Source: JAERML01 sp035687895
GTDB lineage: Bacteria > Bacteroidota > Ignavibacteria > UBA10030 > UBA6906
NCBI GenBank assembly: GCA_035687895.1
Contig: DASRUE010000106.1
Coordinates: forward strand, 1-64,000
DNA length: 64,000 bases
Reading direction: 5' to 3'
In this document: one piece after another, positions 1 to 8,254 of the stretch
Layout of the letters: each line of letters starts with the position of its first letter
How positions within the stretch are numbered: position 1 is the first letter of the stretch
Notes under the pieces: model-generated
What the model was told of the DNA's origin: nothing
Seen by the model: the letters and a program-made list of their open reading frames with translations, nothing else
The model's database searches: none
Program-made: the position numbers and the translations under genes

Positions 1-56
1 CCTGCGCCCAGTGCAAGCGTGACAAGAAATGAACGCCGTGTGAGTTGTGATGACAT
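1..56 (-). CDS. N-terminus of a Tat-exported protein (partial, cut by window edge)
   Basis: An ATG at 56-54 on the minus strand opens a frame that runs off the left edge. The 18 complete codons read MSSQLTRRSFLVTLALGA. This has a twin-arginine motif (T-R-R-S-F-L) followed by a hydrophobic stretch, the layout of a Tat signal peptide, so the protein is probably exported folded, often with a cofactor. It starts 25 bases after the dnaB stop on the same strand and could be its last operon member. No good Shine-Dalgarno is visible. The mature protein lies outside the window, so its function cannot be named. Confidence 0.5.
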   Translation of the reverse strand, partial: MSSQLTRRSFLVTLALGA

Positions 57-81
57 GGTTGCTTTTTGCATGCGTTGGTGG

Positions 82-1521
82 TTAGAACGCTGGTTCGTCG
101 TCCGGACCGGCCGGGATTGCAGCAAATCCCGCCGGCGCCAGATTCTCAAACCGCGCATAGCGATGGACGAATGCGAGCTTCACGTCATCGATGGGACCGT
201 TCCGCTGCTTGCCGACGATGATGTCCGCCATGCCAGCAACCTCGGCTGCTTCCTCCGAGTTTGGATCGATGTACATTTCCGGTCTGTGCACAAACGCCAC
301 CACGTCAGCGTCCTGTTCTATGGCTCCAGATTCGCGTAAGTCGGAGAGGATCGGACGTTTGTCGTTCCTGCTCTCCACTGCGCGGCTCAATTGCGAGAGC
401 GCGACAACCGGAATATTCAGCTCCTTCGCAAGCGCCTTGAGCGAGCGGGAGATTGCAGAGATTTCCTTCTCGCGACTTTCAGAACCCTTCGGGCCCTGCA
501 TCAACTGAAGATAGTCCACGACGATGAGACCGACGTTTCGTTCTGCTTTCAGCCGGCGCGCTTTTGCGCGCAGCTCGAGAATGCCAAGACTTGCCGTGTC
601 GTCTATGAAGATGTTTGCATTCGTAAGCCGGCCCGCCGCGATGCTCAGCTTCTTCCAGTCGTCTTCCGGCAGTCGGCCCGTCCGCACTGCGTGCGCATCC
701 ACCTTGGCTTCGGCACAGAGGAGGCGCATCACCAACTGTTGCGTGGACATTTCGAGTGAGAAAATGCCGACGGGTGTGGGTTTCTCGCTGTGGACCGCGG
801 CGTTGCGGGCGATCGAGAGGGAGAATGCCGTCTTGCCGCAACTGGGACGGCCGGCGATGATAATCAGGTCGGAGTTCTGAAATCCGCCGGTAAGCGTGTC
901 GAGGTCCCTGAACCCGGTCGGCACTCCCGTGACACCGCCATGCTTGCCGTGAATGCTCTCCAACATCTCCAGCGTGTCATGGACCGCAGAGTGCATTGTG
1001 ACAAAGCTCTTCTTGAGCCGCTTCTCCGAAATCCTGAAAATCGCCTGTTCCGCTTGATCCAGAAGGTCGAACGCATCCTCCGTCGGTGCGAAGGCGCGTG
1101 CGGCCACAGCAGAGGTCGCTGCAATGAGGTTACGCATCAACGCCTTCTCGAGCACGATGCGGGCGTGATACTCCACGTTCGCTGCCGACGTCACCTGCAT
1201 CGTCAGTTCCACCAGATACTGCTCGCCCCCCACCACCTCCAGGTGACCACGGCGGCGCAACTCCTCCGCTAGTGTAATGGTATCCACTGGCTCGCTCCGC
1301 TCAAACATCGCGATCATGGCCTGGTATATCTTCCTGTGATACTCGGCGTGGAAGGCGTCGTCCTCCAACACCTCTATTACTTTCGAGATAGCTTCCTTCT
1401 CCAGAAGCATGGCACCGAGAACCTGGGCCTCCACGTCCACTGCTTGCGGCGGGACACGTCCCTCCGGCAACGGCCGCTCAACTGCAAGGTCTATTCCCCG
1501 TCGTAAGATCGCGTCAGCCAT
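82..1521 (-). CDS. dnaB: Replicative DNA helicase DnaB
   Basis: This is the hexameric 5'-3' replicative helicase that unwinds DNA at the fork and contacts primase. The 479-residue length is normal for the family. An N-terminal helical domain (about 25-130) is followed by a RecA-like motor with Walker A GRPSCGKT near residue 224 and a Walker B strand ending in VVDYLQLM near residue 337. The arginine-finger region (LSQLSRAVESRNDKRP) and the C-terminal KQRNGP element are present. There is no intein insertion. It is the distal gene of a minus-strand run that begins at yicC or coaBC. The likely loader, DciA, is encoded at 22225-22527 in the same window. The start is an ATG with no competing upstream start. 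Confidence 0.97.
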   Translation of the reverse strand: MADAILRRGIDLAVERPLPEGRVPPQAVDVEAQVLGAMLLEKEAISKVIEVLEDDAFHAEYHRKIYQAMIAMFERSEPVDTITLAEELRRRGHLEVVGGEQYLVELTMQVTSAANVEYHARIVLEKALMRNLIAATSAVAARAFAPTEDAFDLLDQAEQAIFRISEKRLKKSFVTMHSAVHDTLEMLESIHGKHGGVTGVPTGFRDLDTLTGGFQNSDLIIIAGRPSCGKTAFSLSIARNAAVHSEKPTPVGIFSLEMSTQQLVMRLLCAEAKVDAHAVRTGRLPEDDWKKLSIAAGRLTNANIFIDDTASLGILELRAKARRLKAERNVGLIVVDYLQLMQGPKGSESREKEISAISRSLKALAKELNIPVVALSQLSRAVESRNDKRPILSDLRESGAIEQDADVVAFVHRPEMYIDPNSEEAAEVAGMADIIVGKQRNGPIDDVKLAFVHRYARFENLAPAGFAAIPAGPDDEPAF

Positions 1522-1545
1522 GTGATTCGTCTCTCTTGAATTGCG

Positions 1546-2349
1546 TTATCCCTTTGCCACCAGTTCATCATGCAGCTTGCGGATGGCTTGAACATCTTCC
1601 CACGCCGGACGTTTCCAGTTGGGGTTGCGCAGCAGCGCTGCGGGATGATAGGTCACCATCAGCGGGATTCCCCGATAGGTGAGAACGCGCCCGCGCAGCC
1701 TTCCGAGACTTTCCGTCGTACCCAGCAAGTTCTCCGCTGCAGTCAGGCCAAGACACAGGATCACCTTCGGCTTCACGAGCTCGACCTGTTTTTGGAGGTA
1801 CGGGATGCACTGTTCTACTTCCTCCGGTAACGGCTTCCGGTTCCCGGGGGGGCGGCACTTCAGGATATTGCAAATGTACACATCTTCCCGCTTGAACTGG
1901 ATTGCTTCAAGAATCTTGTTGAGCAACTGGCCTGCCCTTCCAACGAATGGCTCCCCCTGCGCATCTTCATCGGCTCCGGGTGCTTCGCCGATCAGCATGA
2001 ATGTCGCCTTCGGGTTGCCGACGCCGAACACGAACTTCGTCCGGGTCGCACCAAGCTGACACTTCATGCACGTGCAGATCTGTTTGTCTAAATCATCGAG
2101 TGATGCAGCCGCTCCCCAAGGCTCTGTGGTGATGGGCGGGGTAGCGGGGGCCGGGAGATCGAAGAGGAGCGGTTCCTCTGCAACCGCCAGTGTTTTCTTT
2201 GCCGGCATGTCAGGTTCTTTCTGTGTGGTTTGAGGCTCGACCATCAACAGCTCACCGAAGAGCTCCTGTTCGATCTGGAAGAACTGCTTGAGTGCGGTGA
2301 AGGGGTCGATGGTTTCCCCGTTGGTGCGTATTGTTTGATCGTCCGGCAT
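1546..2349 (-). CDS. Family 4 uracil-DNA glycosylase (4Fe-4S)
   Basis: The protein removes uracil from DNA to start base excision repair. Motif A (GEAPGADEDAQGEPFVGRAG, residues 121-140) and motif B (HPAALLRNP, 235-243) are those of family 4 enzymes. Four cysteines at 94, 97, 165 and 181 have the spacing of the family's iron-sulfur cluster ligands, with 16 residues between the last pair. The first 80 or so residues are an extension rich in proline, alanine and acid residues. It makes the protein longer than the usual ~200 residues and is common in Bacteroidota/Chlorobiota members. The gene lies 24 bases upstream of dnaB and 29 bases downstream of coaBC, so it probably shares their transcript. 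Confidence 0.93.
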   Translation of the reverse strand: MPDDQTIRTNGETIDPFTALKQFFQIEQELFGELLMVEPQTTQKEPDMPAKKTLAVAEEPLLFDLPAPATPPITTEPWGAAASLDDLDKQICTCMKCQLGATRTKFVFGVGNPKATFMLIGEAPGADEDAQGEPFVGRAGQLLNKILEAIQFKREDVYICNILKCRPPGNRKPLPEEVEQCIPYLQKQVELVKPKVILCLGLTAAENLLGTTESLGRLRGRVLTYRGIPLMVTYHPAALLRNPNWKRPAWEDVQAIRKLHDELVAKG

Positions 2350-2378
2350 ACCGGATACTACCTGATTGGGAAGGTAGA

Positions 2379-3596
2379 TTACTTCAGAAGTGGTACTACC
2401 CGGTTTAGCAGTTCGTTTGCCACATCGAACTTCGACATCCTCGGGAGTTGCTCAACCTTGCCTGCTGCTGTTATTACGGTGACGATATTCGTATCCGTTC
2501 CGAATGCCGCCCCTTCGTCATTGGGGTTGTTCAGCACGATCGCATCGAGCCGCTTGGACGACAACTTTTCCCGTGCATTCGCTACACCGTTCTCCGTTTC
2601 AAGAGCAAACCCCACGAGCACCTGGCGTGTCTTCTTCTCGCCAAGCGACTTCAGGATATCCGGATTCCTCCGCAGTTGCACCGTATAATCCTCGCCGGCG
2701 TGTGCGTTCCGTTTGATCTTCTGCTGTTCGAGCGCGGCCGGAGCGAAATCCGCCACAGCCGCCGACATGATCACTACATCCGCGGAGGGGAACTCCTTCT
2801 CCACCGCAAGCTTCATCTCAACTGCAGTGTTAACATCGATGCGCGTGGTGTTGCGAGGAGTCTTCAATGTGACCGGACCGCTAACAAGCGTTACCTCGGC
2901 GCCACGTAACGCGGCGGCTCTGGCGATCGCAAAGCCCATCTTGCCGGACGACCTGTTCGCTATGTAGCGGACAGGGTCAATCGGTTCCTGTGTCGGACCA
3001 GCAGTGACGAGCACTCGCTTTCCCTGCAAATCCAGGTGAATCTTTTCAAGCAGTCCATCCACAGCTTTGATCAGCACATCCAGCTCGGGTAAGCGCCCGG
3101 GTCCGGTGAGCCCGCTGGCAAGCTCGCCTGCCTCGGGGTCGACTATGAAACATCCGGTTTCCTTCAGCGAACTGATATTCCGCTGGGTTATCTCGTTCTG
3201 CAACATGTCTACATCCATGGAGGGAGCCAGCATCAGCGGACAACGAATGGCAAGGACGAGAGTAGAGAGAAAATCATCCGCGAGACCGTGGGCAATTTTC
3301 GCGATTGTATTTGCGGTGGCCGGCGCGATCAGCATTACGTCACCCCGGAGGGCAAGATCAATGTGCTTCGTCCACTGCGCGGTGGTTTGATCCGGAGATG
3401 GGGAAAACATTTCGACGATTACTTCTCTGCGAGAGAGTGTGGAGAGTGTGAGCGGCGTGACAAACTGTGTGGCAGCCCGCGTCATCACCACCTGAATCTC
3501 GGCACCCGCCTTTACGAACTCCCGCACCAGCCAGGCGCTCTTATATGCAGCGATGCCTCCGGTGACTCCCAGAAGAATATGTTTGCCAGCAAGCAT
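2379..3596 (-). CDS. coaBC: Bifunctional phosphopantothenoylcysteine decarboxylase / phosphopantothenate-cysteine ligase
   Basis: CoaBC carries out two consecutive steps of coenzyme A synthesis: ligation of cysteine to 4'-phosphopantothenate, then decarboxylation to 4'-phosphopantetheine. The N-terminal FMN-dependent CoaC half opens with the GKHILLGVTGGIAAYKS strand and contains the catalytic-histidine segment WTKHIDLA and the APSMDVDM loop. The CoaB half begins near residue 190 with GKRVLVTAGPTQEPIDPVRY and the SSGKMG nucleotide-binding loop. The 405-residue length fits a complete fusion. It stands 19 bases after rpoZ, in the frequently conserved coaBC-rpoZ-gmk-yicC order. Confidence 0.96.
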   Translation of the reverse strand: MLAGKHILLGVTGGIAAYKSAWLVREFVKAGAEIQVVMTRAATQFVTPLTLSTLSRREVIVEMFSPSPDQTTAQWTKHIDLALRGDVMLIAPATANTIAKIAHGLADDFLSTLVLAIRCPLMLAPSMDVDMLQNEITQRNISSLKETGCFIVDPEAGELASGLTGPGRLPELDVLIKAVDGLLEKIHLDLQGKRVLVTAGPTQEPIDPVRYIANRSSGKMGFAIARAAALRGAEVTLVSGPVTLKTPRNTTRIDVNTAVEMKLAVEKEFPSADVVIMSAAVADFAPAALEQQKIKRNAHAGEDYTVQLRRNPDILKSLGEKKTRQVLVGFALETENGVANAREKLSSKRLDAIVLNNPNDEGAAFGTDTNIVTVITAAGKVEQLPRMSKFDVANELLNRVVPLLK

Positions 3597-3615
3597 GGTG
3601 GCGGCCCCGCACTGA

Positions 3616-3945
3616 TTATTCTTCGTCTTCCTCTACCGGCGGAGGGACCTCTTCCTTCTCCTTGTACCGCCATTCCAGCTTGTCGCTGAGCAATTCATCG
3701 AGAGAAACATCCGTCGGCTTGGGACGCTTCTCGAACTCCAGGCTGATCTTCAACTGATCCGGGTTGATGTCGTTTTCCTCATTCTCCGACTCGGTCTTCG
3801 TGGCAAACATCTCCACACGCTGGTTGAACTCGATCTTCGTCTCTTCATTGATCTGTCGAGCTCTCTTCGACGCGGCAACGATCGCCTCGTGGACGTTCTT
3901 CGCTGTGTCGGTGAAGATCTGGATGTTCAACGGTTTGATAGGCAT
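3616..3945 (-). CDS. rpoZ: RNA polymerase omega subunit, Bacteroidota/Chlorobiota type
   Basis: This 109-residue protein has the omega-like core (IVAASKRARQINEETKIEFNQRVE, the helices that wrap the beta-prime tail) and then a long acidic, proline-containing tail ending in EEDEE. The sequence is divergent from E. coli RpoZ. The assignment rests on the core motif, the size and the position between gmk and coaBC, where omega is usually found. The expected role is assembly and stability of RNA polymerase. The gmk stop is 15 bases upstream, consistent with one operon. Confidence 0.85.
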   Translation of the reverse strand: MPIKPLNIQIFTDTAKNVHEAIVAASKRARQINEETKIEFNQRVEMFATKTESENEENDINPDQLKISLEFEKRPKPTDVSLDELLSDKLEWRYKEKEEVPPPVEEDEE

Positions 3946-3960
3946 ATATCGTACTCCCGA

Positions 3961-4527
3961 TTAGTGCTGGTGTAAGTGGTGTTCAACAATTGTATGGACC
4001 TCATCAATTGCCCTGCGAAGCTGGTCATTTATTACTTTGTGGTCGAACGCATTCCCGAGTTCCAACTCCATGGGGACGCGCGCCATCCGCCGCGCGGTGG
4101 TTTCCTCATCTTCAGTCTTGCGGTCCCGCAGCCGCTGCTGCAACACTTCAACACTCGGAGGACGGATGAATATCAGTAATGCGGCCGGATATTGTCGCTT
4201 GATCGAGAGTCCCCCCTTCACGTCCACATCAAACAACAGATGCAGACCCTTCTGCAGCGCCTTGTCCACCTCCTGCTTGAGTGTGCCGTACCAGTTCCCA
4301 TAGATTTCTTCCCACTCGACGAACTCTCCCGCCGCCACCTTGTTCTGGAACTGATTCCTGGTCAGGAAGAAGTAGTCTTTCCCTTCCATCTCGCCGCTCC
4401 GTTTCGGCCGGGTGGTGGCCGAGACAGAAAACTCAAGGGTGGGATTACGCTTCATGATCTCGTGGGCAATAGTAGTCTTGCCCGATCCGCTCGGCGCGGA
4501 GATAACGATCAATTTTCCCGGAGCCAT
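3961..4527 (-). CDS. gmk: Guanylate kinase
   Basis: The enzyme phosphorylates GMP to GDP with ATP. The start chosen is the ATG at 4527, giving a 188-residue protein beginning MAPGKLIVISAPSGSGKTT. The longer open frame upstream only reads through yicC and adds no family sequence. The P-loop is SGSGKT at 13-18, and the GMP-binding segment (TTRPKRSGEMEGKDYFF) and the lid region follow at normal spacing. One base separates this start from the yicC stop codon at 4529-4531, so translation is probably coupled. Confidence 0.96.
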   Translation of the reverse strand: MAPGKLIVISAPSGSGKTTIAHEIMKRNPTLEFSVSATTRPKRSGEMEGKDYFFLTRNQFQNKVAAGEFVEWEEIYGNWYGTLKQEVDKALQKGLHLLFDVDVKGGLSIKRQYPAALLIFIRPPSVEVLQQRLRDRKTEDEETTARRMARVPMELELGNAFDHKVINDQLRRAIDEVHTIVEHHLHQH

Positions 4528-4528
4528 G

Positions 4529-5407
4529 TCACTCGATATTCTGCAGCTGCTCGCGGATCTTTTCCAGCTCTTCCTTGATGCCGACCACGAGGTGCGCAAT
4601 CTCTGCAGCGCTGGACTTCGAACCGATGGTGTTGGCCTCCCTATTCATCTCTTGAATGAGGAAGTTGAGTTTGCGGCCTGCTGCTTCTGTGCTCTCGAAG
4701 GCTCCAAGGAAGAACTTGTTGTGACTGCGGAACCGGACGCACTCTTCGGTGATATCGAGCCGGTCAGCCATGAGTGCCAGTTCCATTTCGAGCCTCCCTT
4801 CATCCACGGGCTCTTTCTCCAGCAGGTGCGTAATTCTCTCACGCAGACGGAGTCGCTCAGCGGGAACCTGTTCCCGGGCAATCTGTTCAATCTCGGTCAA
4901 TTTCTGCTCAATGTTTGCAATGCGGTGGGTGAAGTCCTTCTTCAACTCCTTCCCCTCATCCTCCCGCATCCCCACCACCTGATCGATCGCCTTGTCCAGG
5001 GCCTGTTGTGCAACCCCCCATTCCTCTTCGTCGGTGCCCTCCATTTCCTGTTGTTCAATCACTTCAGAGAAACGGAGAAGGTGTTCCAGTTTTACCGTTT
5101 CTTTCAGTTTGACGGTTTTTCTTAGCTGGTTCAAAAGCTTGTAGTATGACTTCGCCGCCGAGGCGTTAATCTTGAGCGGCAGAGTGCCATTGGTTTCCCT
5201 TTCCACCGTTAGCGCGAGAGCAATCTTCCCCCGGGAGACTCTCCGCCGAAGGATCTCCTTGATTTCATTTTCACGAAGGGAAAGCGAACGGGGCAGACGG
5301 GTCGTTACTTCAAGGAACCGGCTATTGACGCTGCGGAGTTCTACTGCGATGGCTATTCCCTTGGAACTGGCCTCGCCTCTCCCGTAGCCGGTCATACTGG
5401 CTATCAT
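4529..5407 (-). CDS. yicC: YicC-family endoribonuclease
   Basis: The protein begins MIASMTGYGRGEAS, the N-terminal signature of YicC proteins. It ends with the conserved DUF1732 segment (AGRKLNFLIQEMNREANTIGSKS) followed by a C-terminal helix. Its 292 residues match the family. E. coli YicC has been shown to act as an endoribonuclease that influences small-RNA turnover; the same activity here is inferred from homology. It is the first gene of the minus-strand coaBC-gmk group and is divergent from rqcH. Confidence 0.93.
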   Translation of the reverse strand: MIASMTGYGRGEASSKGIAIAVELRSVNSRFLEVTTRLPRSLSLRENEIKEILRRRVSRGKIALALTVERETNGTLPLKINASAAKSYYKLLNQLRKTVKLKETVKLEHLLRFSEVIEQQEMEGTDEEEWGVAQQALDKAIDQVVGMREDEGKELKKDFTHRIANIEQKLTEIEQIAREQVPAERLRLRERITHLLEKEPVDEGRLEMELALMADRLDITEECVRFRSHNKFFLGAFESTEAAGRKLNFLIQEMNREANTIGSKSSAAEIAHLVVGIKEELEKIREQLQNIE

Positions 5408-5573
5408 GGAACCTCATTCTTGGACTCTTTGAACACAAAAATACGAAAACGGGCCAGCAGTTGCAATGGAAAGTTTCGAACCTCTTTCACACGCGCGAAT
5501 CAACAACTTATCCACACCGAATCTGCGTTTCATTGGTAATCTTGGCGTTTTTCAATATATTGTTGATAACATC

Positions 5574-7232
5574 ATGCTAAGTAATTACCACGCCTTACGC
5601 TACGTTGCTTCCAGCCTTGATTCCAAATTGAAGGGGGCAAAAGTCGCTAGTGTCTTCTCCCAAACGAGGAACGAGCTTGTGGTCTCGTTCCGCAATCATG
5701 TTGAAAGCCTCATCGTTTCCTGTCAGCCGCATGCCAACGCACTCTATCTCCACACCGGTTTCACCAGAGCACGGACAAACGCTGTCGATTTGTTTCCTGA
5801 TGCCATTGATGCAACTGTCGTCTCCACTACGATGCATCCCTCGGATAGGATTGTCACTCTAAAGCTGGACGTTGGGTTGTCAATCTCTGGGTTGTTCTTT
5901 GGCGCCAAAGCAAATGTACTTCTTATCGGTCCTGATGGCAAGATCCGCGATTCCTTCAAGGAAGCAAAGAAACTGGTTGGAACAGAACCCCGGTTTCGAG
6001 ATGGTGAGCTTGTCTATGATTTAGCCCTGCTTGACGCTGCCGCAAAAGCGAATCCGGAATTGGCTCTAGCAGCAATCATAAAGAAAGCTTTTCCATCTCT
6101 TGGCAACGTACTCGTCGAGGAGGTTCTTCACCGCTCCGGGATGAGTGGCTTAACTTCGGCTTCCGAATATACCGAGGAGACCAGCAGGTCCATTCTCTCA
6201 TCGCTTCAGCAAGTTCTTCAGGAACTGGCCTCTCCCCGACCACGCGTGTACATCGAGAAGATGGGAGAAGATAGACCGAGAGCCTTCTCATTAATTCCGC
6301 TCCATCATCTGTCCAAACTCGAGCCGCGGGAGTTCGACAGCATCCATGATGCCATACGATACGTACTCTCCCGGCAGCGGGCTACAGATTCGTTGACCGA
6401 TGGGCGTTCCGCCATCGCGCTTCGTCTTCGTCGGTTTATTGAGAAGGCTCGGCGGACATTGAAAGCCATCGAAGACGACCTGCATGACACTGCCCGGGCG
6501 AACGAGTATGAGCGCTTCGGTTCGCTTCTCATGACCCATCTTCGTATCATTGAAAAAGGAGCGAAGGCCGTCAACGTTCCTGATGAATCATCGCATCTCA
6601 CCATTCCGCTTGATAGTCGACTCACACCGGCTCAGAATGCACAACGCTATTTTGAAAAGGCAAAGAAATCCCGGTTGGCGTATCAGCAGGCCCGTGAACG
6701 ATTGCAGAATCTCCGCGCATCGAGCGGACGCGCCAGCACCCTGCTCGACGCTCTTGCGTTGCTTAACACCAAAGCGGAGTTGAAAGTATTCATGGCTGAC
6801 AATGTCGATGCGCTTGATGAGTTTGGAATCGGGGAGAAGAGCAAGGAGCGCGAGCAGCGGCCATTTCGGATCTTCACCGTTGACGGCGGCTTTGAAGTCT
6901 GGGCCGGCAAAAGCAGCGCCAACAACGATCTCCTGACATTGAAGTATGCGAAACCAAATGACCTCTGGTTCCACGCCCGTGGGTCGAGTGGCTCCCACGT
7001 CGTGCTGAAGGTCGGGAGCGGAAAAGGGGAACCGGGCAAGAAAGCCAGGGAGCAAGCAGCCGGTATCGCCGCGTACTACAGCAGGATGAAGAATGCAAAG
7101 ATGGTTCCGGTCGCCATGACCGAAAAGAAGTACGTTCGCAAACCCAAAGGGGCTCCCCCAGGGACGGTTGTGCTGGAGCGGGAGAAGGTCATCTTTGCTG
7201 AGCCGGCGTTGCCGGTACACAACCGGCCGTAG
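5574..7232 (+). CDS. rqcH: RqcH / NFACT-family ribosome quality control factor
   Basis: NFACT proteins bind stalled 60S/50S-nascent chain complexes and, in bacteria, recruit tRNA-Ala to add C-terminal alanine tails as degradation signals. The start chosen is ATG 5574, which gives MLSNYHALRYVASSL, the usual NFACT-N opening (552 residues). The upstream extension to 5466 does not look like family sequence. NFACT-N spans about 1-200 and contains an Asp-Arg pair at 91-92 (MHPSDRIVTL), the motif needed for tRNA recruitment in Bacillus RqcH. A coiled-coil middle follows (about 290-430). The NFACT-R domain (KPNDLWFHARGSSGSHVVLK) lies near 460-480 and the C-terminus is intact. It is divergent from yicC across 166 bases. 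Confidence 0.92.
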   Translation: MLSNYHALRYVASSLDSKLKGAKVASVFSQTRNELVVSFRNHVESLIVSCQPHANALYLHTGFTRARTNAVDLFPDAIDATVVSTTMHPSDRIVTLKLDVGLSISGLFFGAKANVLLIGPDGKIRDSFKEAKKLVGTEPRFRDGELVYDLALLDAAAKANPELALAAIIKKAFPSLGNVLVEEVLHRSGMSGLTSASEYTEETSRSILSSLQQVLQELASPRPRVYIEKMGEDRPRAFSLIPLHHLSKLEPREFDSIHDAIRYVLSRQRATDSLTDGRSAIALRLRRFIEKARRTLKAIEDDLHDTARANEYERFGSLLMTHLRIIEKGAKAVNVPDESSHLTIPLDSRLTPAQNAQRYFEKAKKSRLAYQQARERLQNLRASSGRASTLLDALALLNTKAELKVFMADNVDALDEFGIGEKSKEREQRPFRIFTVDGGFEVWAGKSSANNDLLTLKYAKPNDLWFHARGSSGSHVVLKVGSGKGEPGKKAREQAAGIAAYYSRMKNAKMVPVAMTEKKYVRKPKGAPPGTVVLEREKVIFAEPALPVHNRP

Positions 7233-7278
7233 CCGGAGGATTTTGTTTTTCTTTCTCACAATCATCGTTGTCGATGCA

Positions 7279-8223
7279 ATGAAGTTTGCGGTCATCGGAA
7301 CCGGGGGCGTAGGTGGCTATTTCGGGGGGATGCTGGCGAAATCCGGAGAGGACGTCTGGTTCACCGCGCGTGGGGGACATCTCGCAGCCATGCAGGTGCA
7401 TGGCCTACGTGTCGTCTCTACCGGAGGAGGGTTTCACATTCCTCCCGGCAGGATAACGGGGAAGCCGGCTGAGATCGGCCCCGTCGATGTGGTGCTCTTC
7501 TGTGTAAAATCATACGACACTGTATCTGCCGCACAAGAGCTCGCTCCTCTCCTCACCAACGAGACGATCATCATCAGCCTTCAGAACGGGGTGGATAACG
7601 AGGAGAAGATCCAGCAGACGGTCTCCACCGGAACGGTCTTTGGCGGCGTAGCGTACATCTACTCAACGATTACTTCGCCCGGTGTGGTTTCAGAAACCGG
7701 CGGACCGAAGAAAATCGTGTTCGGACCGCTTACAGAGTGTGACGGAGATAGTCCCCGTGCGAAGAAGACACTCGACGCCATGCTCGCCGCTGGCATCAAT
7801 GCAACGCTTACCGAAGATATTGCAACCGCACTCTGGAAGAAGTTCGTTTTCATTTCCGCTGTTGGCGGGATGACCGCACTTACCCGTTTGACGCTCGGCG
7901 AGATCCTTGCCGTTGACGTGTCACGAGCCCTCCTTGCTGATGCGATGCGGGAAGGAGTGGCGGTCGCGCGCGCGCTCAATATTTCCATTGAAGATGAATA
8001 CCTCGACACCGTCTTTGAGACACTGAAGAAGTTCGACAACAACTCCCGCTCTTCGCTCTACTACGACCTGGTTCATGAAAAGCCCATGGAGATCGACGCT
8101 CTTTCCGGTACGATCGTCCGTTATGGGGAGAAATTGAGAATGGCAACACCAATTCACGCAACCATCTACGCCAGCCTGCTTCCGTACCATTTGAAACACA
8201 TACAGTTACTTGTGCGCCACTAA
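7279..8223 (+). CDS. panE: 2-dehydropantoate 2-reductase (ketopantoate reductase family)
   Basis: This family makes pantoate from ketopantoate with NADPH, feeding coenzyme A synthesis. The ATG at 7279 is preferred because it gives MKFAVIGTGGVGGYFGGML, with the Rossmann GxGxxG motif at the very N-terminus. The longer frame to 7168 overlaps rqcH. The VLFCVKSYDT strand with its lysine and the C-terminal catalytic-lysine region (TALWKKFVFISAVGGMTALTR) are recognisable. It is 314 residues long. The ApbA/PanE family contains paralogues acting on other 2-oxo acids, so the substrate is inferred. Another pantothenate/CoA gene, coaBC, is nearby but on the opposite strand. Confidence 0.85.
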   Translation: MKFAVIGTGGVGGYFGGMLAKSGEDVWFTARGGHLAAMQVHGLRVVSTGGGFHIPPGRITGKPAEIGPVDVVLFCVKSYDTVSAAQELAPLLTNETIIISLQNGVDNEEKIQQTVSTGTVFGGVAYIYSTITSPGVVSETGGPKKIVFGPLTECDGDSPRAKKTLDAMLAAGINATLTEDIATALWKKFVFISAVGGMTALTRLTLGEILAVDVSRALLADAMREGVAVARALNISIEDEYLDTVFETLKKFDNNSRSSLYYDLVHEKPMEIDALSGTIVRYGEKLRMATPIHATIYASLLPYHLKHIQLLVRH

Positions 8224-8254
8224 GATCCCATCCATTGTCAGCCGTTAGGAAACC

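Noticed and set aside
5508..5516. Perfect DnaA box TTATCCACA upstream of rqcH
   Set aside because: A single perfect 9-mer is expected about once per 130 kb on two strands, and no others cluster nearby, so it is not evidence for an origin at this place.
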